Shown here: positions 39,831 to 51,239 of the stretch, one piece after another | How positions within the stretch are numbered: position 1 is the first letter of the stretch | Layout: the number at the start of each line of letters is the position of its first letter | Assembly: GCA_905250115.1 (NCBI GenBank) | Contig: CAJNOI010000004.1 | Coordinates: 1,030,621 to 1,094,620 of the forward strand | Reading direction: 5' to 3' | Origin: Adineta steineri | Lineage: Eukaryota > Rotifera > Eurotatoria > Adinetida > Adinetidae | Length of the DNA: 64,000 bases | Notes under the pieces: model-generated | Told to the model about the DNA's origin: nothing | What the model saw: the letters and a program-made list of their open reading frames with translations, nothing else | Databases searched by the model: none | Translations under genes and position numbers: made by a program

Positions 39831-40450
39831 ATGGGAAATCAACAAACAGGACGACAATTTAGTGCTAAAGATATAGCAGTATTAGTTAAATTAAGTGGTA
39901 AAAGTGAAGATGAAATTGGTCAATGGTATAAAGATTTTCATATTGAAAGTGATGAAACAGATCGAATGAATAAACGACAATTTCAATTGTATTATACAAA
40001 ATTAAAAAAAAATCCAAAATTAGAACAAATTACTGATCATATATTTCGTGCATTTGATACTGATCATTCTGGTAAATATTTATTCTATTATTCTTTAAAT
40101 ATTCCTCTTTTTCTTGTTGCTGTTTATATTTAGGTACAATCGATTTTAGTGAATTTTTACTTGCTTATATTGCAACAAGTACGGGAACAAAACGTCAAAA
40201 ATTTGAATATGCATTTGAAGTATTTGATATAAATGATAATGATCGAATTGAAAAGAAAGAAGCAGAAAAAATTCTTAATATTATATGTCGAATTGTTGGT
40301 TTACCTGAAGAAGATGCAAAAATCTATACAGAAACACTTATGCTTTCATTTGATGCAAATCAAGATAAAGTTTTAACAAAATCAGAATTTATCGATGGTT
40401 GTTTACTTGATGCAACATTGGCAAAAATTGCTGATCCATTTGATTTTTAA
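39831..40450 (+). CDS. Neuronal calcium sensor / recoverin-family EF-hand protein
   Basis: Two exons, 39831-40071 and 40134-40450, 185 residues. The start MGNQQTG gives a glycine at position 2 in a favourable N-myristoylation context, as in recoverin and NCS-1. EF-hand 1 is degenerate (DEIGQWYKDF region, no acidic loop), as usual in the family. Three calcium loops follow: DTDHSGTIDFSE (the intron splits the SG codon), DINDNDRIEKKE and DANQDKVLTKSE. The third loop has Arg at the sixth position, where Gly is usual, so it may bind weakly. The family's role is calcium-dependent membrane switching and regulation of receptors, channels or kinases. The protein diverges from classical NCS-1 in the N-terminal third, so a CIB- or calcineurin-B-like relative is a second choice. 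A polyadenylation hexamer AATAAA lies at 40490-40495. Confidence 0.85.
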
Positions 40451-41219
40451 TCATAAACAAATTCTATTTATATTCAAATATGTATTTAAAATAAACAAAT
40501 CTTTTTTTATGTGATTTGATATATGATACGAGCGAATTAAATTTCTTTGACTATTGAAAAAATACTATATCTTGTTTGTTTATATTCAAAATGATTTTAA
40601 CTATTATTGTCAAGGTTAAGATAGAATGATTAATAATCTGTACTTTTAAAAGTATTGATTCAAGCTTAGAAATATAATAAGGCATGCGCCGAATATTCGG
40701 TCATTCACTTTGGTATCATCCATCTTGTATTGTTATTTTCTTTATCTTAGACAAAAAAAATATCGAAAAGCTGTTATAAAACTATTCCTAAAATTAAAGA
40801 AGATTCTTCTGAATGTTCATAATGATATATATTATGAAAACATGTTTTTTTTTATTTATACAATAACAAACGCTCTACATAAACGAGCAGAGACATGTAA
40901 AGAACAATTTTGAAATAGTTACAATACATGATGTATAGAAAAAAGAAATTGAATACATACATACAGACAAAATCGAATATGTTGATATATATATATATAT
41001 TTCTTTCGAAAAAATTTTTTTTGACTAGCGTTGAATATACATCTCTAAGATCATTCGTTTTGTTTTTTTTTCTACCAAACTATGTCAACATTCGAAAAAA
41101 TATATGTATCAGCTTGTTGTATTATTGAATCAAATCGATCAAATAACTAAAGAAAGTAATTTAAAAATTAAACTTAACAAAATAAAAAAGTGGCCCTGTC
41201 TACGTAAAACGTGATTCCG
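40451..41219. other. Intergenic spacer, convergent 3' ends
   Basis: The calcium-sensor gene and the DUF4211 gene end towards each other here. No gene is supported; small open frames at 40710-41128 are low-complexity. The outer part of an inverted repeat (41192-41319) begins at its right edge. Confidence 0.5.
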
Positions 41220-41319
41220 TCACGCTTCGCTTGTTTCATGACGCATAAACGACTCAGTGTCCAGGTTCTCATTTATTACAAACGACCGTAACGGAATCAC
41301 CTCCTCCTGTAGACAAGCC
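41192..41319. repeat. 128-bp inverted repeat, possible MITE or foldback
   Basis: The left arm (41192-41220) reads GGCCCTGTCTACG, a spacer, then GTGATTCCGT. The reverse complement of the right arm (41290-41319) reads GGCTTGTCTACAG, a spacer, then GTGATTCCGTTACG. The outermost and innermost blocks match while the short spacers differ, as expected of decayed terminal inverted repeats. The loop is about 70 bp. It has no coding capacity for a transposase. It overlaps the last 33 codons and the stop of the DUF4211 gene. Confidence 0.7.
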
Positions 41320-44300
41320 AAGTAAACTCTTACTTCTTGTAACCATGTTGTATCACTACATATTGCACTAATTAATTCCGTTGCATCAGCTGTTGGATTT
41401 AATGCTTGTAATTCAGCAACCTAGAAAACAAAAATCAAATAATATAATGAAATAAAAAATAATCTATAGTTTTTACTTTTTGTTGTGCATGACAAAACAT
41501 ATGATAAACATGATGTTTTAGATGATGAGCTGTTTGAGCTAGAGCAGCAATATTTTCACAAACAAATATTTCCTGAAAATAAATATTTATTTTGTATTTA
41601 AAAACGAAATTCAAAAAATTCAGTTAAATTTTTCTTACTAATACTTGTAATGGTGTTTCGCTAGCTTTTAATGTATCAACATCATATTGATTTCCATGAA
41701 AACGTAATGTATGTGAAACTGATTGTGATTTATCTTCTGTAACCTAAGAAAAAACAAAATATTAAAGTCATTCGGTAAAATTTTATTGAAATTTACTTGA
41801 CAATGTAATTGTCGTTGTGGTTGAGCTATAATATCAAGTAATGGATATTTAGCAATTGCACACTAATGAAATAGAATATGTTTTATTTTAGAAACATTTA
41901 TTTAAAAATTAGCCTACTGGAAATGTTTCTATTGTGCGTCGTGATTGAATAACATAATTATAACGTTGTTCGAGAATTTCATCGATTAACCGAATATATG
42001 TTGCATATTCATCTAATAGAAATTTTTTTAGTTTTATTTAATAAAATGTTTAAAAAAATATCAAACCAGTATTCGCTTTTATTCTTGGTAATACATCAAC
42101 ATCGTAAACATGATTAACAAGTACTTGAGCATAAACATCATGTTGAATACGTACGAAACTCATATGACCATGAATTCTATATGAAAAAGAAAAGTAATTA
42201 TTGTCTTTTATTTTAATATTCGTTTACTTTAGTTTTATTGGATGGGATTCATCAACAATACGAACAACTTCTTGATTATTATGTAAACCTTTAACTTCAC
42301 ATTTAAGCGGAATATAATCTTCATAAACATTAGTATAAAACATTCCCTAAAATAGACAGGATGAAAGTTAATCAAGAAAATTATTTCTGTTGATTCAAAA
42401 TTGAATATATATGTATCTCTCTTGAGATATATTTAATCCCAAATTAAAAATTTTCTTACTTCATCTGTTGCTTCCCATGCGATTTCAGAATCAGCAAGTA
42501 CAGTATCATATTTAAGTAAAAGTGTTTTTGTATGTACTTTCCAAATTGGAAAATGAAGTAGATTAAGAAAATGACCTTTGTATAATAAAAATTGACCAAG
42601 TTCATATGGTATTTCTGATCCTATTTCTTCAGTCAAAATTAATTTTTCATGATAAAAATAAAAGTTTTGTTTTTCTTTTTCTACCTCCTTCTTCGCCTGT
42701 AAAATTTTGTCCAGCTTCAGTAGTTGTCGCAACAGATTGTTCTGGCATTTCTTTTTGTTTGTTATCAGTAGATGTTACTTGTTGTTGAAGTGCAGCATTT
42801 GCTAATTGTAATTGTTCATTTTTCATATTATATAAAGCAGCAGCTGCTAATGATGAACCATCAACATCCATATAAGATGAACTATTAAATTAAGCATTAT
42901 ATATACTATGGGCGAATAAATTAAATTTACTTCGTATTATTTGATTGATTTGTTGTAATCGATTGTTGATACATTTCCTGTGATCCATCTAAATGAAAGA
43001 TTGTATTTTAATTTACTTTTTCATTTATGTTTACATACTTGAATTATGTGTACCAAAATTTGTTTTTGATATTGCTGCAGCTAAAAGTGCATCTGCTGTA
43101 TCCTACGTTAATAAAAAAGAATAAAATTTAGTTAAATATATATGAAATTGATATACTTTTTCATTTTGTACTCTATTTGAATCATTTGTTTGTTGTTGTC
43201 CTTGCACAATTTTATTTAATTGACTAAGTATTGCAGCAGCTGATGCTGTTGCTGATTCAATACCTTCATTTCCATTAGGTGTTTGTGTTACTGTCAATGT
43301 TCCATTACTTATTTGATTAAGTATATCTTGTGGTAATGTAATTGTTGTCTAACAAATATTTTGAAAAAAAGATAAAAATAAAAACAATTGAAAAAACAAT
43401 TTATTTTTTACCGAATTATTAAGCATATTTGGTACAGTTTGTGCATTATGAAATAAACTAGTTAGTGTATTCATATTTTGTTGTTGTGAATCTGATGTTA
43501 ATGTTATTGTTTGTGGTAAAAGTGTTGTTGTTGTTTGATTATTATTCATATTTGAAGGAAGATTTTTTAATAATGGATTTATTTTAACACCTTTACTATC
43601 ATCATAAAATGGTCGTCCAATAACCATTATTTCTTCAATATGTGATTCATCATTGACCATATATGTTTGATAACCCATTGTACCTGTTGGTTGTCCAATT
43701 GAACTAAGAATAACTCCCGCATTAACAGCACCAATATAGCTATTATCTTTTGGTTTACGTAATATTGATTCACTAGCTAAATTTTCTAATGATGGAAGTT
43801 TTTCTCCAGCAAGAAATTTTAAAAATACATTTTGAAATGAATTTTCTTTTGGATCATAATGAATTTCAACTATAGGAAATAATTTAATTTTTCAGAAATG
43901 AAAAATACAAAAAGTTTTACTTGGTTTTCGTTTAGGTGGTGGTGCTGTAACACGTTGAACTGATTCTTCAACATTTTGAGCATGAAAAGCATTTGCATTT
44001 ACCTAATATATATCCGAATAGTAGACTATATTAAGAAAGAATTTAGTTTTTATCATACTTTGCTATGAAATGATTGTTTATGTGGTATAATTGATGGATT
44101 CATTGTAGCTGGTGCAATTGCTTTTGGAGTTGGTTTTGGTTGTATAGGTACAGGTGTTGAAACTACTGATGGCATATGTGTTGTTTGAATTGTTGGCATA
44201 GATGCGATTTGTAAAATTTGTTGTTGTAAACCAGTAGGAACTTGAGCCATTTGTTGTTGTTCAGTATAATGATTGAATAAAGAGCCTAAAAATTAAAGAA

Positions 44301-45087
44301 ATTCGATGAAATGCAAAATATATAACATATTCACTATAAATATAAACAGATAATTTTCGTCTATTTATGTAAAAGAATACGTCGTAAATAAAGTGTCATT
44401 TCTCAAATACCAATGCAAGATGGTATTTAAAAAAGATTGAAGATAAAAACAATTGTAAAATTCCAACTATTAGAAATGTCGCTATGTTACACGTGAAATT
44501 TACATGTAACAGAAATTTTTTATCAAATAATTTATCAATAAAAAATAGGACATAAAATAAGTCAGATTAGAATAATATTCTAATAAAAATTAGTATTTAA
44601 AAATATTATTCAGTTCAAATCAGTCAGATTGTAGTGTGTATCGGTTTTTATTCATAAAATATATCATATATCCGTTCTTTAAAATCTTCATCATTTTTGA
44701 ACTGATATTTTTTTTTTAAATATTTTAAATTATCTTACCATCTTGTAAAAGTGCATTAATATCTTGATCTTTATCAATAATAACATCTAAAATAATAAGA
44801 AAAAAACAATGTTTACATATTTAAATATGAAAAAAAAATAAAAATTTACATTGATCTTGTCCTTGATCATCTGTTATAATTAAAATTTGTTGATTTTCAG
44901 TTATATGATTTTGTAATTGATTAATTAATTCAGCTTGACTTGTAGCTCCTGTTGTATCTTGTATAATAACTAAATCATTATTCGAAACTGAATTTGATTG
45001 TAAATTATTTCCATTTGTTTGCAAAACAGTACCAGGTAAAACTTGTGCAGCACCAACTGTTGTTAATGGAACCATATTTCCGTACAT
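41220..45087 (-). CDS. DUF4211 protein, QSER1/PRR12-like
   Basis: Seventeen exons, 840 residues, total divisible by three: 44850-45087, 44739-44786, 44059-44285, 43921-44002, 43412-43869, 43157-43348, 43039-43102, 42931-42988, 42685-42881, 42460-42626, 42228-42346, 42067-42176, 41918-42012, 41797-41862, 41639-41743, 41477-41572, 41220-41420. The N-terminal half is Gln/Asn/Thr-rich, with a conserved-looking SFQNVFLKFLAGEKLPSLEN box. The C-terminal half is globular: ELGQFLLYKGHFLNLLHFPI, then a DUF4211-like domain (RLIDEILEQRYNYVIQSR, FPCAIAKYPLLDI, LRFHGNQYDVDTL, LKHHVYHMFCHAQQKVAEL). This matches my memory of the family pattern, without a search. QSER1 and PRR12 are nuclear chromatin regulators; QSER1 limits DNA methylation at developmental promoters. 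The last 33 codons lie in an inverted repeat, so the native C-terminus may have been replaced. The promoter is shared with TAPT1. Confidence 0.7.
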
Positions 45088-45293
45088 TTTAGAAAAAAAA
45101 TATCCTCTTCGTTTTATTTAAACAGTTAGTCGATTATTCGATATTTTTTCCGTTTGACACAAAGAGAAATACGAGCTTCTGATTCGATCGATTGTTCCAC
45201 CAATTATATTGCAGAATAGATTGTTAGATGAGGGCGCACTTTACACACTAGAACGATTTGTTGTCTATCTAAAATTGTATTCATTATAATATC
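45088..45293. promoter_or_regulatory. Bidirectional promoter between DUF4211 gene and TAPT1
   Basis: Only 206 bases separate the ATG of the minus-strand DUF4211 gene (45087) from the ATG of TAPT1 (45294), so both promoters and 5' UTRs must lie here. The segment looks less AT-rich than the flanks (GATTCGATCG, GAGGGCGCACTTTACACACTAG). No TATA box at a convincing distance was identified. Confidence 0.7.
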
Positions 45294-47658
45294 ATGGCTG
45301 AGACAATGTCGAATAATCGGAAAGGTTTCTAAAAATTTTATTTTTATTAAAAGAAAATTCTATTTTGTTTTTTTTCAATGTTCATAGTTCCTTTTTCCTT
45401 TTGGCGTTTTATTCAAGCCGAATTTACTCGAGATTATATGCTTGAATGTGAAGAACAAAAATATTTAGAAAAACGAGAAAGAATATATAATTTTCTTTTA
45501 ATGTCATCAAGTCTTGAAAAGGTATATGCAAATATTTTCTCTTCATAAATATAAAGCGAAAAATAAAAAAATAATTTTACTTGATTTTCATTTTAATGGA
45601 AAACTTAAGTTATAATTTTTTCGCAAAAATAAATTATATCTTCGAGGAACAACTGTAGTACATGAAGTAAACAATTACTTGCAGCTACACTCGTTTAAAG
45701 ATACAAATTTAATTTATCACATATATTTCTTTATTTCGAAATAAATAATAGTCTAATTTTTGTTTTAGTTTATGCTATATGGTTTTTGTCAATGTTTGGA
45801 TACATTTCTGTATGTATGGACCTATTTACCAATACGTATTACAATCGCTCTTATTCAAGCAATTGCTACATTATGTCGATTACGACCTTCGAGACAGTAA
45901 ATAGAATTATTAAATTTTTCTTTAAAATTAATTCCGGGTTTTGTATTAGTAATCGTTTATTTGAACCAGCACAAATTATTGATATGGTAAAAGGACTTGT
46001 TATCCTTGGATGCGCTGTACCAATGTGTTTTATGGATATTTCAGTTGTATATCACACAGTTCGTGCACAAGCAGCTATTAAACTTTATATGTTTTTTAAT
46101 ATGCTCGAAGTAAATACGATAGAATTTTAATAGAAAAATAAATTAATATAATTTGAGGTATGTGATCGTTTATTATCATCTTTTGGTCAAGATACACTTG
46201 ATGCTGTATATTGGACAGCAACTGAACCACGTCGTAAACATAGTGCTGGAAAATTACTTCTTTGGCTTATTATTGCTATCGTTTATTGTAGTAAGTTTAA
46301 TGAGAATAGCTAATCGAGTTCTTATAAATAATTTTTTTTAGCTATTCATGCTATCCTTGTTCTTCTTCAAGCTATAACACTTAATGTTGCATTTAATTCT
46401 CAAAATAAAATGTTATTAATTATAATGTTAACAAATAATGTAAATTTCAATTATTCTCTATAATATATTTTTTGTTTTATTTTATATATTTAGTTTATTG
46501 AATTGAAACATAGTGTATTTAAAAAATTTGATCGAAGTAATTTATTTCAATTATCATGTAGTGATTGTCGAGAACGTTTTCATTATGTTATTTTATTATT
46601 TGTTGTATGTGTACGTAATCTTGATCAATTCAATTGGGATATGAGTCAATTTTGGCCATTAATTGATTTTGTAGTTGTGGTTTTTGTTGTTGAATTTTTT
46701 GTTGATTGGGTTAAACATGGTTTTATATTAAAATTTAATGAATTATCATCGGAAGTTTATCGTGAATATACATTAAGTTTAGCTCATGATATGGTTAAAA
46801 CAAAACAAGATATTGTATGTAAAATTTTAAATAATTTCAGAATATTTATTGTTATTTTTTTTATTCTCAAAAGGCTTTATCAGATTATACAGACTTACTT
46901 AGTCGTCGATTAGGATTTATTCCATTACCATTTGCTTGTCTTGTTTTTGGTGTTCTTTTTCAAACAATTAATGTTAAAACCAATCTATCAATCATCAATG
47001 TTGTATTAGCATTTTTATGGTAAGAAAAATATTTCATAAATATATATGAATTTTATTTTATTTTTCAAAATAAAGTCTATTGGCTACGAAAACTTTTGTT
47101 GGAACAGTCTTATTGGGTATATCATGTGAATATGTTAATAATAGTCGAAAAGATAGTCTAGGTAGTACAATATCAATTAAAGAACAAGTTGCAAATGCTA
47201 TGTCAACTACAAATGATTCATCAAATACTGAAACAACAACAATAGTAACACAAACAATAGATAAAGCACATACACGTAGTATGAGTCTTGTACATTTAAA
47301 TGAATTAGTCAATCAAAAACGACCATCAGTACCACCAGCATTACCAGCAGTTGATGGTGGTGATGAATTAAATGAAACATCATTTCGAGATGCAGATGAT
47401 AATTATCAATGTTTTATTAATAATCAAAATTGTCCACCAATATCAAATTTTTCTAAAGCATCAACACCTGGTATTAATATAAATGAGAATATAAATAATA
47501 ATAACAGTTCAACAGCATTATCAACAATAACGAATAGTGATGATGGAATTGTTTTTACAGCATCATCATCATCAACATCAACAACAACAGCAAATAAAAA
47601 TCCAGATTTAGATAATGTTGAAAGATATAAAATGTGTGGAAATTCAATTATTGCTTGA
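45294..47658 (+). CDS. TAPT1: TAPT1 (transmembrane anterior posterior transformation 1) homologue
   Basis: Nine exons, 577 residues: 45294-45324, 45388-45521, 45769-45896, 45950-46109, 46158-46290, 46342-46439, 46494-46814, 46874-47019, 47076-47658; total divisible by three. Diagnostic stretches are FWRFIQAEFTRDYMLE, CEEQKYLEKRERIYNFL, DMVKGLVILGC, VCDRLLSSFGQDTLDALY-type sequence, NFIELKHSVFKKFDRSNLFQ, CSDCRERFHY and FVVEFFVDWVKHGFILKFNE. Several hydrophobic segments indicate a multi-pass membrane protein. The family (yeast Emp65, human TAPT1) acts at the ER and the ciliary base; human defects cause a skeletal ciliopathy. The final exon codes for a 190-residue tail of which the last 130 are Ser/Thr/Asn-rich and disordered. 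The N-terminus is short: ten codons before the conserved FWRF block, where vertebrates have a long leader. A poly(A) signal AATAAA lies at 47782-47787. Confidence 0.93.
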
Positions 47659-48038
47659 GTTTATATTCATTCGTTTTTCATATGTTATTTGTTGAAATGA
47701 AAAACTTTCATTTTTTTTGTTGTGAATCTTGTCACAATAGTATTACATCTAGTACAAAGTTACAGAGATGTTTTATGGTGAAATAAAACCATTTATAAAT
47801 TTCTTATACAAATAAGTCATCGTTTTGAATTCATTTTAATCTGCTTAATAAATTATTACATATACAATGATACTATTTTTATTTATGTTTCTTTTTCAAA
47901 TCACTATTTCATAAAAAGAATGATAGAAACTTTATAAGGTAAAAGAAAAACATTTTGCTAGAATATAAAATATGCGAGAATAACATATAAAAAGAAAATA
48001 TGAATACAATCAATACTACAGAGAAAAAGATTTCTTAT
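47659..48038. other. Convergent 3' spacer
   Basis: Holds the TAPT1 3' UTR with AATAAA at 47782-47787 and the 3' UTR of the LEA-like gene on the other strand. No gene is seen. Confidence 0.6.
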
Positions 48039-49305
48039 TTATTTCTTATTATCTTTCTTGGCATCTTTAGCAACATCTTCACCAAGTTTTTTTGCTTCTT
48101 CAGCCTTCTTCTTTAATAATTCTTGGGCTTGTTTAACAGATTTTTCTGATACACCATTGTCTTTGAAGATTTTTGTTAATTCAGATGATGTTTCTTTGAA
48201 AAGTTTTTCTGCTTCAGGTTTTTTGTCTTTAGCTTTTTCAATGACGTCTTTTAATGAATTATATTGTTCTGAAATTTGATCTTTTAATTTAGGATTTTCA
48301 GAAACTAATTTATTGTATGCATCACCACCAACACCTTCACCAATTTTTTTTGCTTCTTCACCTTTCTTTTTTAATAAGTCTTGGGCTTGTTTAACAGATT
48401 TCTCTGATACACCATTGTCTTTGAAGATTTTTTGTAATTCCGATGATGTTTCTTTGAGAAGTTTTTGTGCTTCTGGTTTTTTGTCTTTAGCTTTTTCGAT
48501 TACGTCTTTTAATGAATTATATTGTTCTGAAATTTGATCTTTTAATTTAGGATTTTCAGCGATTAATTTATTGTATGCATCACTACCAGCTTCACCAGCT
48601 AATTCTTGAAGTTCTTTAACACGTTTTTGAAGGATATCAACAGCTTTACTAGCTGTTTGTGAATCTAAACTACCTTGTTTAGCTAGTTTTTCGAAATCTT
48701 TATATGTTTCATCAAAGATTTTTTTAACATCATCACCATGTTCTTTGCTAATTTGTTCAATTTGATCAAATACTTTGCCAAGAAAAGGTGCTGAACCAGG
48801 AATTAAAGTAGCAGAAGCTGAACGTAAATAATTGACAGTATTAGCTGCACTATCAGCTGAATCAGCAGCAGTTTCTTTCACTTTTGATTTGAGTTCTTGA
48901 GCTTTGTTAAGAGCATCACGTGCAGTGTTAACAACTTGTCGTGTACCACTGAAATGATACCATGCAAAACCTATAGTATAAGGAAAAAGACAGAAAAAAT
49001 GTTTGTTTCGATTCACTCTAAAATTTTGTACTGAAAACTCTTTGCACGTGTACTACCTCGTGACTTGGAAAACTTACCTCCAAGAAGAACAGCAAGTCCA
49101 CCAGCGGCACCAGCTGCAAATGGCGATCCTTGTCCTTGTTGGGCATTAGCAGCATTGCTGGAATTCTGTAAAAAAAGAGCAAATAAATTATTTTATTTTA
49201 TTAAATAGAAAATATTTAACAAACCCAACGATAAGGAGCAGCGGATCTTATAGCAGGATTAATTCGAGTTGCTCGAACAATAGCATTGCAGGCAATACGA
49301 TTCAT
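48039..49305 (-). CDS. Mitochondrial LEA-like helical repeat protein
   Basis: Three exons: 49225-49305, 49078-49165 and 48039-48970, 366 residues, total divisible by three. The start MNRIACNAIVRATRINPAIR is basic, non-acidic and amphipathic, a typical mitochondrial presequence. A Gly/Ala-rich hydrophobic stretch (AAGAAGGLAVLLGGFAWYHF) comes next and may be a single membrane helix. The rest is almost entirely charged amphipathic helix, rich in Lys, Glu, Asp and Ala, with almost no aromatic residues or Cys. It contains an 86-residue unit (NPKLKDQISEQYNSLKDVIE to GVSEKSVKQAQ) repeated twice nearly unchanged. Composition and helix-prone repeats resemble group 3 LEA proteins, which protect membranes and proteins during drying. 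Fungal mitochondrial proteins with a similar helical unit are an alternative relation. No typical 11-mer LEA motif was confirmed. Confidence 0.7.
48107..48580 (-). repeat. Two 258-bp coding tandem repeats
   Basis: The segment containing CTTGGGCTTGTTTAACAG recurs 258 bases later (48122 and 48380), giving the 86-residue unit of the LEA-like protein. The copies differ at few positions, including synonymous ones, so duplication was recent or has been homogenised. Confidence 0.85.
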
Positions 49306-51239
49306 TTTTTTTTTAAATAAAGTAAGTGGATAGAGTGTGAATATAAATATCTGTATTTATTTTTATGAAATAGGTCAGATAGTATTATACTGAAATCGAA
49401 TCTCTCTTTTTCTCTCTCTCTCTTTCTCTCTCCCAAACACAAAAAATGTTGATTGGTGATTTATTAACCAATTCTTGGATTATAGTAAAAATAATAAAAA
49501 TACTTGCGATATATAATGTAACAAGAAAGATATAGATGTCAGACAAAATGTGTGACGATGAAAAGAAAATTAAATAATATTATTCTATTTTATTTTCAAA
49601 AAAATAATCATCTACGAACTATTTCTTTGTAACTGAAGTTGTTTCAGTTTCATCTCTTTTTTATTTTGAATCTACAAACTGATATAAAAATAAATTATCA
49701 ACTTATTGGATATACAGCATGTCTATATTCGTCGTGCTTAGAATTTCTTTTTTCTATTTCATATTGTTTTCAATTTATTGTATTTTATCAATATATTATC
49801 GTTTTTTAGATTAACAGATTATCGTGAAACACAGCAATGATTAAAATGATTGTTGGAAGGACCATAACAAGTTCTTGGTACTAACTCTGCCAATATTACT
49901 GTGCAAAACGACATTTAATGAAAACACACTTGAAATGCTAATGAAAATTTGTTGGGAGAATGAACACTAAAATAATCAGAAATCTAATAATTTAGTGCCC
50001 TATTTAAACATCTCATAAGCTGCATAAACTCGAAAAAAAATCATTCAATGTTTTAGTTTCCGATTGCTGAAACTGAGGGCATATGAAAATTTTTATAAAA
50101 CAAATGACGAACTTTGCAACTTAACTTTGACAGTCAAAAACAAATGCTTAATTTTCGTTCAGGTAGTTATTTTTAAAACAAGAATAAATAAAGTCGTTTT
50201 TATCAACTGAAGTATAAACTATTTCGTAATTCCAAATGAATGAAATTGTTCTCAAAATTATTCCTAACCTAGCTAATAGCATTTATTATATATGTTGAAT
50301 ACAGATAAATTTTATGATAGTTTGATTTCTAAAATGATTGTATTCTGCATTGACAACATTTGAAACAATTTCTAAAAACGAAAGTAGTAGTAAACGATTA
50401 TTTTATTTCTTTGTAAAACTTTTGAAATGTGCTTAATACTCAATTAGATTAATTATATTTGTATTAGATAATTTAGGATGTATTCTACAGAATAGGCTTC
50501 TAGCGTTATGTATCTCACATTCAAATCTGAATTAATAATGTTTCACTCAATTTCTTAATTTTCTAAAAAAGTTTCATTATATAAAAGAATATTATTTCTT
50601 CTTCGATTTTATAAGTACTGTAAAATTATTATTTAAATTTAAAATATTTTCTATTCAAAAACTCCATTTTCAATCAATATTTGATTTCATTTTTAATGAA
50701 ATTTTATAAGAAAATATTTTTTTCAAGATTACCTATAAATGAATGCTGAGTTTGATTGATCATAATTCAGTTTTATCATAAAAATAAATATTTGGTAAGA
50801 TTATTTGATATACATGTTGATATTTTGTGAGAATTAATCAAGAGGAAAAGAATGGAATCTCGGAATTCTATGGAATCCGACAGAATTCTTGGAAATTCCT
50901 GGAATCCAAAGAAGTCAAAAAAATCCGAAAGAATCATACAGAATCTATGATTGCAAGATTCCTTTCTTTTCCCCTTGGATTGGGAGCAAAAAATGATTAA
51001 TATTCTTCACATGTGTATTTATATCCACTTAGTTGTAGAAATAATGATCTATTTTTTATCAATTATGGCTCTTTTTCAACAATCGTCATACAATATGATT
51101 TCGAGATATTACTGCAACTCATATATTATTTGGTGAATGATAATACATTAAGGAATGTGAATGATTAAATAGTTTGATTACATATAAAAAAAAGTTATGA
51201 TTGAGTTCACAAAAGAAAATATCATACTGTCTATATCGA
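49306..51239. other. Large intergenic region
   Basis: No gene supported. It has a pyrimidine-rich CTCTCT tract near 49403-49434 just upstream of the LEA-like start, and a patch of repeated GGAATC/GAATTC words at 50848-50945. The last 110 bases (from about 51130) are closely similar to the sequence below the second kelch gene (55406-55516), showing that the duplicated unit includes the 3' flank. Confidence 0.5.
50848..50945. repeat. GGAATYC word cluster
   Basis: Within about 100 bases the words GGAATC, GGAATTC, GAATTC and GAAATTCC recur at irregular spacing of about 8-14 bases. It resembles a degenerate short-period satellite. Confidence 0.55.

Noticed and set aside
41192-41319. Autonomous DNA transposon
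   Set aside because: At 128 bp with no transposase it could only be a non-autonomous foldback or a chance inverted copy.
48107-48580. CRISPR-like direct repeats
   Set aside because: The two 258-bp units are a coding tandem repeat in frame with the LEA-like protein in a eukaryotic genome.
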